64,000 bases of DNA. Origin: Mesorhizobium shangrilense (GTDB lineage Bacteria; Pseudomonadota; Alphaproteobacteria; Rhizobiales; Rhizobiaceae). A model generated the notes under the pieces. The model was not told the origin of the DNA. It worked only from the letters and a program-made list of their open reading frames with translations, and made no database searches. Shown here piece by piece: positions 31,382-41,157 of this stretch. Every line of letters begins with the position of its first letter. The stretch's first letter is position 1. Made by a program: the position numbers and the translations under genes. The stretch covers positions 124,001 through 188,000 of the forward strand of contig NZ_JBEWSZ010000003.1 in the NCBI RefSeq assembly GCF_040537815.1, read 5' to 3'.

Positions 31382-31811
31382 TCCGCATAGGTTCGATCTC
31401 AGGTTCTCGGCCATGGCGCATTCCGAGACACAGAGTCTGCCCTCGCGGATGCCAGCGCTGTACGGGTTGATAACCATGCCTACGCGGGACGAAAATGGAG
31501 ATGTCGAGATCGGCAAGCTTTTTCGCCGACGAGAGCGCGCTTTCTGGCCGCGCGGCGTGTCGACATAGACCTGCTGGTTCGCGTCGACCATCATGTTCGA
31601 GCGCTAGATGTGGCTTCCGACGAAACCAATCGTTCCCGAATCGTAGAGCGCGACTATTTTGGTGGTTAGGCCAACGCGTTCCGCCAGCAGCTTTTAACTA
31701 GGGTGGAGGTCGCTGGCCGCCTGCAAAGTAGAGTCAAAAAAAGAACTGGCGTCGACAGGTGTCGATGCCCAGCAAACAATCCGGCAAGTCTTGGGAACGA
31801 TTTTAGAAAGG
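31382..31811. other. Intergenic region without recognised gene
   Basis: A stretch of 430 bp between the convergent ends of the GlxA regulator and the GbcB-like gene. A minus-strand frame reads VALYDSGTIGFVGS and further plausible protein-like sequence, but I cannot place it in a family. It may be a decayed gene. Confidence 0.4.
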
Positions 31812-32894
31812 CTATCTCTCGATTACGAGATCGCTCAATGGCTTGGAACAGCAGGGTAGGAAAAACCCGGCATCGATTTCACGTTGGCGGATTCCGCCTT
31901 CATGATTCATGTCGACGCTACCGCTGACGAGTTTCGACTTGCAGGTGCCGCAGATACCGTTGGCGCATGACGACGGAAGTCTGACGCCGGATTTCTTGGC
32001 GCACGAGAGCACGGTTTGGTCGGCTCCGGCGACGATCGTCTTTCCCTGCTTGGAGAACTGAACCTTGAACGACTTCGCTTTGACGGCATCCCCTCCAGGA
32101 GACGGCGCGTCCTGGATCTCCGCTCGGTCGAAGCTTTCCTCGTGATAGTTTGACGTCGCCACACCAAGCTCAGCCGCGATGGCGCGGGCGGCCATCATGA
32201 ATGGCGCGGGCCCGCAGCACATCACTGTCCGGTCGGCAATGTCAGGCATGGCGAGTGAAAGAAATTCCTTGGAAATCCTTCCGGAGATGCCGGACCATGA
32301 TCGCTCCGAGGCAATGTTTTCAGGAAGCAGATGAAGCCGGAATCCCTTGAGACGTTCGGCGAGGTTGGCAAGCTCGTTACGGAAGATGAGGTCACGGGGG
32401 CTCCGTCCGGCATGCAGGAAGACGACGTCCACAGGCTGGGCAGTGTCCGCCATTTCCCGCGCCATAGACATCACCGGAGTGATCCCCGATCCTCCGGAGA
32501 TGAATAAGAACTTCTTGGCGGTCGGTCTAGTGAACTTCCCGAGCGGACCCGATGCCCGGACCCGCATGTTGGGCTTCAGGTTGTCGTGCAGCCAGTTCGA
32601 GACCTTTCCTCCGGTGACCCGTTTGACGGTTGTGGTGATTGCGCCCGGCCGGAGCGGTGAAGATGACACACTGTAGCATCGTCCGTCATCCTCTCCATCG
32701 ATACCGAGTTCGAACATGAAGTACTGTCCGGCGCTGAACGCGAAGCTTTTCCTTTCAGGCGAGACGAACGTGAAGCTTTTCACGTCGTGGGTCTCGTCGT
32801 GGACATCAACGCAAAGCAGCGTGTCGTCGGTGTCCGGGTTCCAGATTTGCCCGGCGGTGGACCCCGTCGCCCTTGTAAGCAGATTAGTAGCCAT
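31812..32894 (-). CDS. gbcB: GbcB-like flavin/2Fe-2S reductase for the Rieske enzyme
   Basis: This 360-residue reductase has an FAD-binding domain (GRCYSVSSSP, the RxYS flavin motif), a nucleotide-binding domain (FLFISGGSGITPVMSM, MCCGPAPFMMAA) and a C-terminal plant-type ferredoxin. The ferredoxin has the 2Fe-2S cysteines in CANGICGTCKS plus a later Cys in FLPCCSKPL. It passes electrons from NAD(P)H to the oxygenase. The tail GGIRQREIDAGFFLPCCSK closely recalls GbcB, the partner of glycine-betaine monooxygenase. The ATG at 32894 lies inside the end of gbcA (11-bp overlap), so the two are coupled. A longer frame to 33023 is out of family length. Confidence 0.87.
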   Translation of the reverse strand: MATNLLTRATGSTAGQIWNPDTDDTLLCVDVHDETHDVKSFTFVSPERKSFAFSAGQYFMFELGIDGEDDGRCYSVSSSPLRPGAITTTVKRVTGGKVSNWLHDNLKPNMRVRASGPLGKFTRPTAKKFLFISGGSGITPVMSMAREMADTAQPVDVVFLHAGRSPRDLIFRNELANLAERLKGFRLHLLPENIASERSWSGISGRISKEFLSLAMPDIADRTVMCCGPAPFMMAARAIAAELGVATSNYHEESFDRAEIQDAPSPGGDAVKAKSFKVQFSKQGKTIVAGADQTVLSCAKKSGVRLPSSCANGICGTCKSKLVSGSVDMNHEGGIRQREIDAGFFLPCCSKPLSDLVIER

Positions 32895-34137
32895 GGGCGC
32901 GCATCCTTTCGATGTACCACGTTGCGAAATCGTCGAGCGCGCGTTCGCTGAATTTGGAATAGGTGCCGGGCTCGTAAGCGGGATCGAGAATACCCGCGTG
33001 GGAGCGAGCGACGAGACCGGCATCCTGGTTGGTGGTTTCGACCCAGACGTGGGTCAGCTTTTCGAGATCGTAGTCAACGCCTTCCACCGCGTCCTTGTGA
33101 ACCAACCACTTGGTCCGGACGAGCGTTGTGTCGGCGGAAAGTGGAATGACAATCGAGGTCACCGCATGGTCGCCCATGAAGTGGTTCCACGAGTTGTGCC
33201 CCCAGAGATGCATGTCGCCAAGGTCCCTGCGTGTCATGCGGCCGAGAAGTTTCGAACATGCTGCTGTAGCGTCCTCGGTCTGCGATTCACCTGCGCCGGC
33301 GATGATCAGCCGTTGCGTCCGGAAGTTCGTTTCGACATCGCGGGTATGCTCGATAGCGGCTGACGAAAAGCCATCGGCCTCCCAAATGGTGGTGCGTTCA
33401 TTGTACATCGCGAAATGGGCTTCAGCCTCCTCACGGTCTTCCGGGCTAAGGCTCTCTGGGTCAAACCCGAAGTCGAGGTCTACGAACGACACGCAAAGCT
33501 CGGGATGGTTCGCCGAGCAATGATAGCATTCGCGGTTGTTTTCGATCGTGAGCTTCCAGTTGCCCTTCTCGATGACGTCCACCTCGTGGGCGACCTTGGC
33601 GTTCCTGACGTCATAGGGCGCGAGGCGTTCCTCCATCACCTTTTTAAGCGTCGCGATGTCGGACGGCGGGTTGTCGGAAAGACAGACGTAGATGAGCCCA
33701 CCGATCGACTGGAAATTGACCGCCTTCAGGTTCCGGCAGCTCTTGTCAAAATCCTTGCCCATGTGCGGGGCGTAGCTGAGGTCACCGGACAGCTCGTATG
33801 TCCACTGGTGATAAGGACAAACGAGCTTTGACACCACGGTAGCGCCTGCGTCGAGCAAGCGCGCACCGCGGTGGCGACAGATGTTTCTTACCACGCGTAT
33901 CTGCTCGTCATCGTCGCGCAGCACGATAAGGCTCGTGTTTCCGATGTCGATCACGACGGCGTCGCCTGCCTCGGGCACGTCGCACTCCAGTCCGACGTAA
34001 ATCCAGTGCTTGGAAAAAAACACGTCCATGTCCGCCTGGAAAACGTCGTCTCGGGTATAGAGGCCCGCCGGAAGAGAGTGGCCTTCTACACGCGCGTCCA
34101 GCAGCGGAGTGATGGATGAGGGAAACTTGTTGAGCAT
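32884..34137 (-). CDS. gbcA: GbcA-like Rieske oxygenase (betaine N-demethylase)
   Basis: The 417-residue protein has the Rieske site CRHRG (Cys 87, His 89) and CPYHQW (Cys 107, His 110). The mononuclear iron site is in NNRECYHCSANH (His 206, His 211) with Asp 372 in NQDAGL. Its overall sequence recalls GbcA, which converts glycine betaine to dimethylglycine and formaldehyde using O2. Related enzymes demethylate proline betaine (stachydrine) or carnitine. The nearby HpbD-like epimerase makes a proline or hydroxyproline betaine an equally good candidate substrate. A good AAGGAAG site precedes the ATG at 34137. A LysR-type gene is divergent and probably controls it. Confidence 0.87.
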   Translation of the reverse strand: MLNKFPSSITPLLDARVEGHSLPAGLYTRDDVFQADMDVFFSKHWIYVGLECDVPEAGDAVVIDIGNTSLIVLRDDDEQIRVVRNICRHRGARLLDAGATVVSKLVCPYHQWTYELSGDLSYAPHMGKDFDKSCRNLKAVNFQSIGGLIYVCLSDNPPSDIATLKKVMEERLAPYDVRNAKVAHEVDVIEKGNWKLTIENNRECYHCSANHPELCVSFVDLDFGFDPESLSPEDREEAEAHFAMYNERTTIWEADGFSSAAIEHTRDVETNFRTQRLIIAGAGESQTEDATAACSKLLGRMTRRDLGDMHLWGHNSWNHFMGDHAVTSIVIPLSADTTLVRTKWLVHKDAVEGVDYDLEKLTHVWVETTNQDAGLVARSHAGILDPAYEPGTYSKFSERALDDFATWYIERMRAHGY

Positions 34138-34217
34138 AATTCTTCCTTATGTATGATGCATGGAAAATCGCAGGATTTCTTCAAATCGCAACCGCAATAA
34201 TGTGCTCGCTTCACATA

Positions 34218-35177
34218 ATGAAAAGTAATGTGTTCCGTAGAAGGCACCTACTCTTGAAAAGCATTCGCAGGCAACTCCCACCACTGACGGCTTTGACCGC
34301 ATTCGAGGCAGCCGCACGGCTATCAAGCTTCACCAAAGCCGCAGGAGAACTGGGGATCACACAGGCCGCGGTGAGTCGACAAATCCACCTACTTGAACAG
34401 GACTTTGGTTTCCCCCTTTTCATGAGGTCACACCGCAAAGTGGTGCTGACCGTGAAGGGCAAGTTGCTTTCGGAAGCCACGAGCAGTGCGTTCAATCTGC
34501 TCACCGAAACGGTCACGGATCTTCGACAGGGCGGAACGAGTGCTGACCTGACCATATCGGCCACCGTCGCATTCTCGCACTTTTGGCTAGTGCCGCGGAT
34601 ATCCGAATTTTCGCGTCAACATCCGGAAATCAACCTACGCATAGTCACGCAGGACGACATTCCTGATCTCCAGCGCGGGGAAATGGATGTAGCGATCCGG
34701 TTTGGAACCGGGATGTGGGCGGATGGACATGCGGAAGCGCTGTTCGAGGATGAGATCTTTCCCATATGCAGTCCAGATTTCGCGCGTTCGGCGGGGCCCA
34801 TCAGGAGTCCAGATGACCTGATCGGGCATTCACTTATTTCCAACGAAACCGACGATCCAATGTGGACCGGCTGGAATGAATGGCTTTCCGCCTTCGGTGT
34901 TGTTGTTCCGCGCAAACCGCTTGGATTGCGCTGCAGCTATTACACGGAGGCGATTTACGCGGCGCTAAATGGACAGGGCATCGCGTTGGGCTGGAAGCGG
35001 CTCGTTCAAGACCTGCTGGAGCAACGGCGCCTAGTACGGCTGACCGCCGCTGCAATCAAACCCCAAGGTGCCTATTTTGTGGTGCTGCCAACCCGCCGGC
35101 AAAACAGGGAGGCAGTGATGTTGTTCAAGCAGTGGCTTTCGGTCTCGTCCCATGAACCCATGTCAACACACCTTTGA
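34218..35177 (+). CDS. LysR-family regulator, GcvA-like
   Basis: A regulator of 319 residues. RQLPPLTALTAFEAAARLSS and ITQAAVSRQIHLLEQDFG form the winged helix-turn-helix of the LysR family, with the GcvA-like subfamily opening. The rest is the periplasmic-binding-protein-like effector domain (GEMDVAIRFGTGMW). The gene is divergent from gbcAB-like genes, the classical arrangement for an activator. The start is uncertain: ATG 34218 lacks a site, while TTG 34254 has AGAAGG nine bases upstream and would begin at the conserved region. A TTCA-N5-TGAA inverted repeat at 34210-34222 overlaps the first of these and could be its own binding site. Confidence 0.85.
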   Translation: MKSNVFRRRHLLLKSIRRQLPPLTALTAFEAAARLSSFTKAAGELGITQAAVSRQIHLLEQDFGFPLFMRSHRKVVLTVKGKLLSEATSSAFNLLTETVTDLRQGGTSADLTISATVAFSHFWLVPRISEFSRQHPEINLRIVTQDDIPDLQRGEMDVAIRFGTGMWADGHAEALFEDEIFPICSPDFARSAGPIRSPDDLIGHSLISNETDDPMWTGWNEWLSAFGVVVPRKPLGLRCSYYTEAIYAALNGQGIALGWKRLVQDLLEQRRLVRLTAAAIKPQGAYFVVLPTRRQNREAVMLFKQWLSVSSHEPMSTHL

Positions 35178-35483
35178 GCCTCTGAGATTCCGAGGAGAAA
35201 AAGCCGCCGCGGGGTTGTGGTCGTCCGACAGTCACGAAGCTGCGACAGGAGATCGCGCGGAGAAAATAGCGGTGGTTCCGCGGAGGGACCCGGGCAGCGC
35301 GTACGTCACCGCAGTGACTGGCGCAACGACCGAAATTCGCGGCCGAATTGGCTAGCCGGGATTTCGAGCCCAACGTTTTCCTCCTTGTGGAAGCGACAAC
35401 CGCTTTTTCAAATGTGAGCAACTTGATGAGCCCGGTTTGCTCCTTTTGCTCGGCGGTCGCCGTCAACCAGAGTTTCAGGTTCA
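35178..35483. other. Short intergenic region, nothing recognised
   Basis: A stretch of 306 bp between the convergent LysR and SDR genes. Only overlapping short frames are present. Confidence 0.5.
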
Positions 35484-36218
35484 CTACGGCAGGCTCAATT
35501 TGGCCATTCGCCCGCCATCGATCGTCCAGACCTGACCCGTCACGAAGGACGACTCGGTCGATGCGAGCCAAGCAACGAGGCTCGCTACTTCTTCCGGCCT
35601 ACCGGTTCGCCCGACAGGATGAATTTTACCGATTTGCTGTCGGAAGCCCGCAGGGTCGGGTGTGCTCTCGATCAAATCCACATTGAGATCGGTGTCGATC
35701 CAACCAGGGGCAACCGCATTGCAGCGGATACCCTCTGCACTATGGTCGACCGCAATCGCACGCGTCAATCCATGGAGTCCAGCCTTAGAAGCGCAGTATG
35801 CGGCGTGCTTGGGATTTGAACCTAAGCCTTCGATCGAGCCGACGTTCACGATTGTGCCACGAGCTGTTCGCAAATGAGGCATCGCCGCTTTGATAAGCAT
35901 GAACGGAGTGGTCAAATTCACGGCTATGTTGCGCTCCCAATCCGCAAGCTTCATGTCCTCGACTAGGGCTTCCTGCATCATTCCCGCGTTGTTGACGAGC
36001 ACATCGAGCCTGCCTGCGCTGGCGGCAACGGCTTCGACGGCCTTACCCGCATCCGCGGGAGAAGCGAAGTCAATCACAATCGACTCGAACTCTGGATCAT
36101 CACCTCGCTGAGCGGTGAACACCCGCGCGCCTTCTTCCCGGAGGCGGCGCGCGATTGCGAGACCTATTCCGGTCCTTCCGCCGGTGACGAGCGCAACCCT
36201 TCCTTCGAATCTATTCAT
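35484..36218 (-). CDS. Short-chain dehydrogenase/reductase (pair 2, second)
   Basis: A 244-residue SDR. The cofactor loop is TGGRTGIG, followed by [14 protein letters not shown] with the catalytic Ser, and YCASKAG with Tyr and Lys. The C-terminus [15 protein letters not shown] resembles the tail of the SDR at 27354, its likely paralogue. The ATG at 36218 overlaps the stop of the other SDR of the pair (ATGA). It is the last gene of a minus-strand run: proV, proW, proX, GlxA regulator, SDR, SDR. Its substrate is unknown, but co-transcription with a betaine-type importer suggests oxidation of an imported hydroxylated compound or its breakdown product. Confidence 0.85.
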   Translation of the reverse strand: MNRFEGRVALVTGGRTGIGLAIARRLREEGARVFTAQRGDDPEFESIVIDFASPADAGKAVEAVAASAGRLDVLVNNAGMMQEALVEDMKLADWERNIAVNLTTPFMLIKAAMPHLRTARGTIVNVGSIEGLGSNPKHAAYCASKAGLHGLTRAIAVDHSAEGIRCNAVAPGWIDTDLNVDLIESTPDPAGFRQQIGKIHPVGRTGRPEEVASLVAWLASTESSFVTGQVWTIDGGRMAKLSLP

Positions 36219-36949
36219 CCTACTGGCTTTCCGCCGTTCACTTCGACGAGAGAGCCGCACATGTACCTGGCGGCATCAGATGCTAGAAACACGATGACAT
36301 CAGCGATGTCTTCGGGTTCCGCGATGCGTCCAAGCGGCACAGTCTTCCCGAGTTCCGTGACGGCGGTATCTGGATTGAAGCCGCGCTTTGCGAAACCCAT
36401 ACGCAGCATCGGCGTGTTCACCTCGTTCGGGCACACGGCATTGATACGGATGTTTTGGTGCGCATGGTCCATCCCCATGCATTGGGTCAGAGACGCAATG
36501 GCCGCTTTGGTCATGCAATAGACTGCATGGTTTGGGCCCGGGCGCACGCCCCAGCACGACGATACGTTGACAATGGCGCCGCCTCCGCGATCCGCCATGA
36601 TCGGGATAGCGGCCCGGCATACCCGGAAAGGTGCCTCGACATTGACTCCAAGCGACAAAGCCCAATCGGCATCAGTGGTGTTGGTCACCGAGCCGCGCGT
36701 GATCACCCCTGCATTGTTGATGACGATGTCAAGGCTGCCCAGGGAGTCGAACGCGGCACGTGGTAATTCATCGGCATAAGATGCCTCGAGAAGATCGCCG
36801 GGCAGATGGGTCTCCGCGTCAATTCCGGTCACATCGCGGTCGGCTACGGCAACCCGCACGCCCTCTGATCGCAATCGTCTGACAATCGCGCCGCCGATGC
36901 CTCCCGCGGCACCGGTGACGAGCGCTGTCTTCCCTTCAAAATATCCCAT
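36215..36949 (-). CDS. Short-chain dehydrogenase/reductase (pair 2, first)
   Basis: A 244-residue SDR with TGAAGGIG cofactor loop, [16 protein letters not shown] around the catalytic Ser and YCMTKAA with the Tyr-Lys pair. VADRDVTG after the cofactor strand favours NAD. It overlaps the following SDR by four bases and lies 23 bp after the GlxA-type regulator gene, so all are probably on one transcript. It corresponds in position to the first SDR at 26583, and the two pairs look like duplicated two-step oxidations or an epimerisation through a keto intermediate. Confidence 0.85.
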   Translation of the reverse strand: MGYFEGKTALVTGAAGGIGGAIVRRLRSEGVRVAVADRDVTGIDAETHLPGDLLEASYADELPRAAFDSLGSLDIVINNAGVITRGSVTNTTDADWALSLGVNVEAPFRVCRAAIPIMADRGGGAIVNVSSCWGVRPGPNHAVYCMTKAAIASLTQCMGMDHAHQNIRINAVCPNEVNTPMLRMGFAKRGFNPDTAVTELGKTVPLGRIAEPEDIADVIVFLASDAARYMCGSLVEVNGGKPVG

Positions 36950-36972
36950 GGAACTCCTTCCTTCATGTTAAA

Positions 36973-37923
36973 TCAGTTGAGTGTCGACCGTTGGCTTCCG
37001 GGCGTGTTGCCGAAGTGCTCTCGATAAACCTTCGAAAAATGTGAAGTAGATACGAAACCGCATGCCATCGCGATATCAGTCAGCGCCTGTTCGGACTGCA
37101 CGATGAGGTTTCTCGCACGGTGCAATCTGAGGTCCATGATGTATTTCTTGGGCGAGGTATTCATGTAGCGTTCGAACAACCGCTCGAGTTGTCTTGTGGA
37201 CACCCCCAGCCGACGGGCAAGCTCCGCGCTGCTGAGCGGCGACTCGACATGGTCTTCCATAATACGGATCGCCTCGGCCAAACGGCTGTTTCGCAGGCCG
37301 TAACGCGACCTGATTGACACCTTCTGGGTAGCGCTTCCTTCGCGGACCGCGTTGTAGACCATCTGATCAGCAACGGCGGCCGCGAGATCCCTTCCGTGAT
37401 CACGCCCGATCAAGTGCAACATTAGATCGGCGGCGGCCGTTCCTCCCGAAGCGGTAATGAACTTTTCATCGGCGACGAAAACAGACTTTGTCAAATTCAC
37501 CAAGGGGAACCGTTCGGCAAAGACATCATGGAATTCCCAATGAAGAGCCGCTCTGCGGTCATCTAGAAACCCGGCCGCGGCCAGAATGTAGGCGCCCGAG
37601 CATATGGCACCGATCTGGGTCCCGCGCGCGCGTTCAGAACGAAGGTAGCTGAGGAGTTCGGGCGTTATATGGTTCTGCATGTTGATGCCCGAGACGAGAA
37701 TTAATGTCTCGCCCCGTTGGGCGGGGGAGAGACCGCGGTCGACCAGGGTGATCGCGTTGTTAGAACACTTCGCGGACCGGCCATCCGGAGAGGAAAGCCG
37801 CCAGCGATAGAGTTCGCGGTGGCCAACGAGATTCGCAATCCTTAGCGGCTCCAGTGCGCAGGAGAACGCCAGATGAGAAAACTCGTCGATAAGAAGAAAG
37901 ACGAAATCGCTGGTTGGGCACAT
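36973..37923 (-). CDS. GlxA/AraC-family transcriptional regulator (copy 2)
   Basis: From the ATG at 37923 (MCPTSDFVFLLIDEFSHLAF) this is a 316-residue regulator. The DJ-1/PfpI-like sensor has LILVSGINMQNH, GAICSGAYILAAAGFL and TASGGTAAADLMLHL. The C-terminal AraC domain has LARRLGVSTRQLERLF and DIAMACGFVSTSHFSKVY. The opening LALEPLR-type stretch (SCALEPLRIANL) is typical of GbdR-like activators of betaine or carnitine genes. It sits between the ProX gene and the SDR pair on the same strand. The longer frame to 38082 would run into the proX coding end and is unlikely. Confidence 0.83.
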   Translation of the reverse strand: MCPTSDFVFLLIDEFSHLAFSCALEPLRIANLVGHRELYRWRLSSPDGRSAKCSNNAITLVDRGLSPAQRGETLILVSGINMQNHITPELLSYLRSERARGTQIGAICSGAYILAAAGFLDDRRAALHWEFHDVFAERFPLVNLTKSVFVADEKFITASGGTAAADLMLHLIGRDHGRDLAAAVADQMVYNAVREGSATQKVSIRSRYGLRNSRLAEAIRIMEDHVESPLSSAELARRLGVSTRQLERLFERYMNTSPKKYIMDLRLHRARNLIVQSEQALTDIAMACGFVSTSHFSKVYREHFGNTPGSQRSTLN

Positions 37924-37972
37924 GATCGCACAAACGGTTGCGGGGCGTATAAGAACGCCCCGCTGTTGACGT

Positions 37973-38959
37973 TTACTTGGCTGCGTCGCGAGCGGCTTTG
38001 AGCCAGCCGTCATACTCAGCGCGGTGCGCCTTGATCCAATCTTCGACATGCCGATCAATGTCGGCAGACGTCTTTTCGCCATCGGTGATCAATTTGTTCT
38101 CGGCTGAGATGTCGTTAATATCGATCTTAGCGACTTCAAACAGCTTGGCTGCAGCCGGATTCGCTTTGAGAAAATCGTTGCGCGCGACGATCCGGAGGCT
38201 GTCAACGGCAAAGCCCAGGTTCTTGCCCTTGAACTCCGTGTCCGCCTTGTCTCCGTCAGGCAGTGACGTATACGGTACGCTCAGCCACTCCACGTCCTTT
38301 CCAGGGACCAGGACGCCTGAGACCCAGTACGGTGTCCAAGTATAGTACAGCACGGGTTTGCCGTTCTTGAAGCGTGCGATTGTATCGGCGATGATCGCGT
38401 TATAATCACCTTGATTGTGGCTGACGGTGTCTCGGAGCTTGTACTCGGTCAATTGGTGTTCGATTACGCGTTCGCAGCCCCAGCCGGGCGTGCAGCCAGC
38501 GAGATCGGCTTTGCCGTCACCATCCACGTCGAATCTGGCTGCGATCTTCGGGTCTTTCAGGTCTCCGAGGTTCTTGATCCCGGCGTCATAGCTGGCCTTA
38601 TCAACCAAGTACCCCTGAAGCGCACCCTCGATCAGGTTGCCGACCTTTGAGATCTTATCTGGCCCGCCCGATTCCTTAAAGAATGCCGCGTGCAGATGTT
38701 CCCAGCTGTTGGGAAAATAATCAGCGTCACCGGTAGCAACCGCAATGTGCGCGGTCTGAGAGAGAAGTTCCACCGGTTGTGCTACCGTGTACCCGAGGTC
38801 TTTCATCGCATGGTCGATGATCCGCCCCTGAAAAAATTCTTCGATCATCGGCTCTATCACTGGCTTAACTGTGATGCCTTGACCGGGCTTATCGTTGGCA
38901 AGAAGGGGGGTGGCGACAAATGACAGAACAAGCGCCGTAGTGAAGGAAAGCCGTTTCAT
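37973..38959 (-). CDS. proX: ProX-type betaine-binding periplasmic protein
   Basis: A 328-residue substrate-binding protein of the glycine betaine/L-proline family. A signal peptide (MKRLSFTTALVLSFVATPLLA) directs it to the periplasm. The body has the OpuAC pattern, with DADYFPNSWEHLHAAFF and aromatic residues in YYTWTPYWVSG that in this family form the cage for a quaternary ammonium head group. The second ATG (38959) is preferred because AGGAG lies eight bases before it. It is transcribed after proV and proW. The cage fits betaines in general; whether glycine betaine or a proline-type betaine is bound cannot be read from the sequence. Confidence 0.87.
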   Translation of the reverse strand: MKRLSFTTALVLSFVATPLLANDKPGQGITVKPVIEPMIEEFFQGRIIDHAMKDLGYTVAQPVELLSQTAHIAVATGDADYFPNSWEHLHAAFFKESGGPDKISKVGNLIEGALQGYLVDKASYDAGIKNLGDLKDPKIAARFDVDGDGKADLAGCTPGWGCERVIEHQLTEYKLRDTVSHNQGDYNAIIADTIARFKNGKPVLYYTWTPYWVSGVLVPGKDVEWLSVPYTSLPDGDKADTEFKGKNLGFAVDSLRIVARNDFLKANPAAAKLFEVAKIDINDISAENKLITDGEKTSADIDRHVEDWIKAHRAEYDGWLKAARDAAK

Positions 38960-38987
38960 GCGCATTTCTCCTCTGGGTTAGGTTTGG

Positions 38988-39932
38988 TTAGTTAGGTCGA
39001 CTTATAAAGAGGTTGACGACAAGTCCGACCGGCCCGCCTTGCCACCAATTCCGGTGCCCGCGATCCCGCCCCGAACGACCAATGCCTTGAGTAATGCGAT
39101 CAAGCACAATCGCGAGTATCACGATCCCAAGCCCGCCGACGATCGCGTTGCCCGCGTCCAGCCGCCCCATGGCGCGCAGCACCTCGTTGCCGAGCCCGCG
39201 GACCGAGATCATCGATGCGATGACCACCATCGAAAGGGAAAGCATGATGGTCTGGTTAAGCCCAGCGAAGATTGTTGGTGCGGCCATAGGCAGCTCGACC
39301 TTGAACATGATCTGAGACGGTGAAGCTCCAAAGGCGCGGGCGGCTTCGACGACGCTAGGATTGACGGTCCGGATTCCAAGCGAGGTAAGACGGATGATCG
39401 GCGCCATCGCGAAAATGATCGTGACAATGACACCCGAAACGTTTCCGATGCCGATGAGCATGACAACCGGCACGAGATAGACGAAGGCCGGTATTGTCTG
39501 CATCGTGTCCAGGATCGGCCGTAGCACCGCCTCGAACCGATCACTCTTGCCAGCGACAATACCGAGCGGCAGACCAATGAGGACGCAAAGAATGACCGAC
39601 GCGGTCACGATCGCCAGGGTCGTCATGGCCAGCGACCATGCATCCGGAGAGAGGAAACCGAGGATCGTGAGCGCGACCGCGACGTATATTGCGGTTTTTC
39701 GACCTGCAGCCTGCCATGCAATCAGAACGATAATCGCTACCATGACCAGCGGTGGCGTCGCCTGGAACCCCCGCTCGATACCTTGGATGAGCCCGTCGAA
39801 AAACACTTTGAAGGGCTGAATCGCTTCGCGATGCTCGATCGCCCATTGCTTGATGCCGTCGGAATACCCCGCGATATTCAAATCGACGCTTTCGAAAGGG
39901 TTCAGCCAATTGAACGTCCTCTCGCCTGTCAT
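38988..39932 (-). CDS. proW: ProW-type ABC transporter permease
   Basis: A 314-residue inner-membrane permease with six or so helices and the BPD_transp_1 signature EAARAFGASPSQIMFKVELP (EAA loop). The N-terminal NPFESVDLNIAGY and AFVYLVPVVMLIGIGNVSGV segments are typical of ProW/OpuAB. It forms the membrane channel between ProX and ProV. Its start overlaps the proV stop (TAATG), so the two are coupled, and proX follows after a 28-bp gap. The cytoplasmic EAA loop is intact. Confidence 0.9.
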   Translation of the reverse strand: MTGERTFNWLNPFESVDLNIAGYSDGIKQWAIEHREAIQPFKVFFDGLIQGIERGFQATPPLVMVAIIVLIAWQAAGRKTAIYVAVALTILGFLSPDAWSLAMTTLAIVTASVILCVLIGLPLGIVAGKSDRFEAVLRPILDTMQTIPAFVYLVPVVMLIGIGNVSGVIVTIIFAMAPIIRLTSLGIRTVNPSVVEAARAFGASPSQIMFKVELPMAAPTIFAGLNQTIMLSLSMVVIASMISVRGLGNEVLRAMGRLDAGNAIVGGLGIVILAIVLDRITQGIGRSGRDRGHRNWWQGGPVGLVVNLFISRPN

Positions 39933-41035
39933 TAGTGGGCCCTCCGCGTCGCGGAACTGTTTTCTTCACGGCCCTGGATGCCCCGCAGCAAGGCGTCCTT
40001 GGTCACGACGCCGACCGACGAGTCGCCGTCCTTGACGAGGATCGGATCGGTCGTGCCGATGGACAGGTCCACCAGGGTGTTGAGCTTGTCGTCGGGCCGG
40101 GCGACCGGCCAGCCTGACATGTCCCGTACCGGGTTCGCCTGGCGGAATTGCTCGAGCGACTGCATCACCTTCGCCGCGGTGACGAGGTCAAGCTTGGAGA
40201 TGCCGCCCACGAAGTCGGCAACATAGTCATCCGCCGGATTGGTGACGATCTCCTCAGGCGTTCCGACCTGCACAAGGACGCCATCGCGCATAATCGCTAT
40301 GCGGTCGCCGATGCGGATCGCCTCGTCGAGATCGTGCGTGATGAAAACCGTCGTCTTGTGCAGTTGGGCCGAGAGCTCCATGAACATGCCCTGCAACTGG
40401 CGGCGAATAAGGGGGTCCAGCGCGGAAAAAGGTTCGTCCATCAGCAAGATCGAGGGGTTTGCCGCAATGGCGCGGGCGAGACCGACGCGCTGTTGCATCC
40501 CGCCCGAGAGTTCGTCCGGATATTTGTGGTCCCAGCCTGCGAGTTCCACGGCCTCGATGGCCTGACGCGCAACGCTGCGGCGCTTATCTTCGGGCACGCC
40601 CCTGACTTCGAGCGCGAAGGCGACGTTATCCCGGACATTGCGATGGGGCATCAACGCCATGTTCTGGAAGACCATCCCGATTTTCTCGGCGCGCAGCTGC
40701 CTCAGTTCCCTTGAACCCATGGCGTTGACGTTCCGGCCCTCGATATAAACCGCTCCGGCGGTCGGCTCGATGAGACGGTTGATATGGCGGATCAGCGTCG
40801 ACTTTCCTGAGCCGCTCAGACCCATGATGCAGAAGATTTCGCCACGGGCGACACTGAAGCTCGCGTCACTCACCCCAACGACGCAGTCGAGCCGGTCGCG
40901 GATAGCCACTTTCGTCATCTGGCCCGCTTTAACCGCCTGGATCGCCTCCTTTGCCCTCGCGCCGAAGACCTTCCAGATTCCCTCGCACCGGATGAAGGCT
41001 TCCTGAGGCTGTCTGTCCATCCAATCCGGTCCCAT
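39932..41035 (-). CDS. proV: ProV-type ABC transporter ATPase
   Basis: The 367-residue ATPase has Walker A GLSGSGKST, Q-loop GMVFQNMALMPHRN, signature LSGGMQQRVGLARA and Walker B ILLMDEPFSALDP. A switch His is in VFITHDLDEA. A C-terminal CBS-like region (DPILVKDGDSSVGVVTKDALLRG) follows, as in ProV/OpuAA, where it can sense ionic strength. It drives uptake through ProW and ProX. The start at 41035 has no strong ribosome-binding site; an in-frame ATG at 41020 is an alternative. The gene is divergent from the GntR regulator, with 122 bp of AT-rich DNA between them. Confidence 0.92.
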   Translation of the reverse strand: MGPDWMDRQPQEAFIRCEGIWKVFGARAKEAIQAVKAGQMTKVAIRDRLDCVVGVSDASFSVARGEIFCIMGLSGSGKSTLIRHINRLIEPTAGAVYIEGRNVNAMGSRELRQLRAEKIGMVFQNMALMPHRNVRDNVAFALEVRGVPEDKRRSVARQAIEAVELAGWDHKYPDELSGGMQQRVGLARAIAANPSILLMDEPFSALDPLIRRQLQGMFMELSAQLHKTTVFITHDLDEAIRIGDRIAIMRDGVLVQVGTPEEIVTNPADDYVADFVGGISKLDLVTAAKVMQSLEQFRQANPVRDMSGWPVARPDDKLNTLVDLSIGTTDPILVKDGDSSVGVVTKDALLRGIQGREENSSATRRAH

Positions 41036-41157
41036 TGTTAAGTCGTTTTTTATCTTACATCACATATTTTCATAGTAGACAAGATGTATTATTACGCGCT
41101 ACAGACGTCGCCATGCTAGTTCGCTGGTTGCCACAACCCTGTCGGAGAACCCAAGAG
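41036..41157. promoter_or_regulatory. Divergent promoter region between proV and GntR genes
   Basis: This 122-bp gap is far richer in A and T than its surroundings (for example GTTTTTTATCTTACATCACA) and separates two operons read in opposite directions. It should hold both promoters and probably the GntR operator. No single consensus is clear enough to assign. Confidence 0.5.
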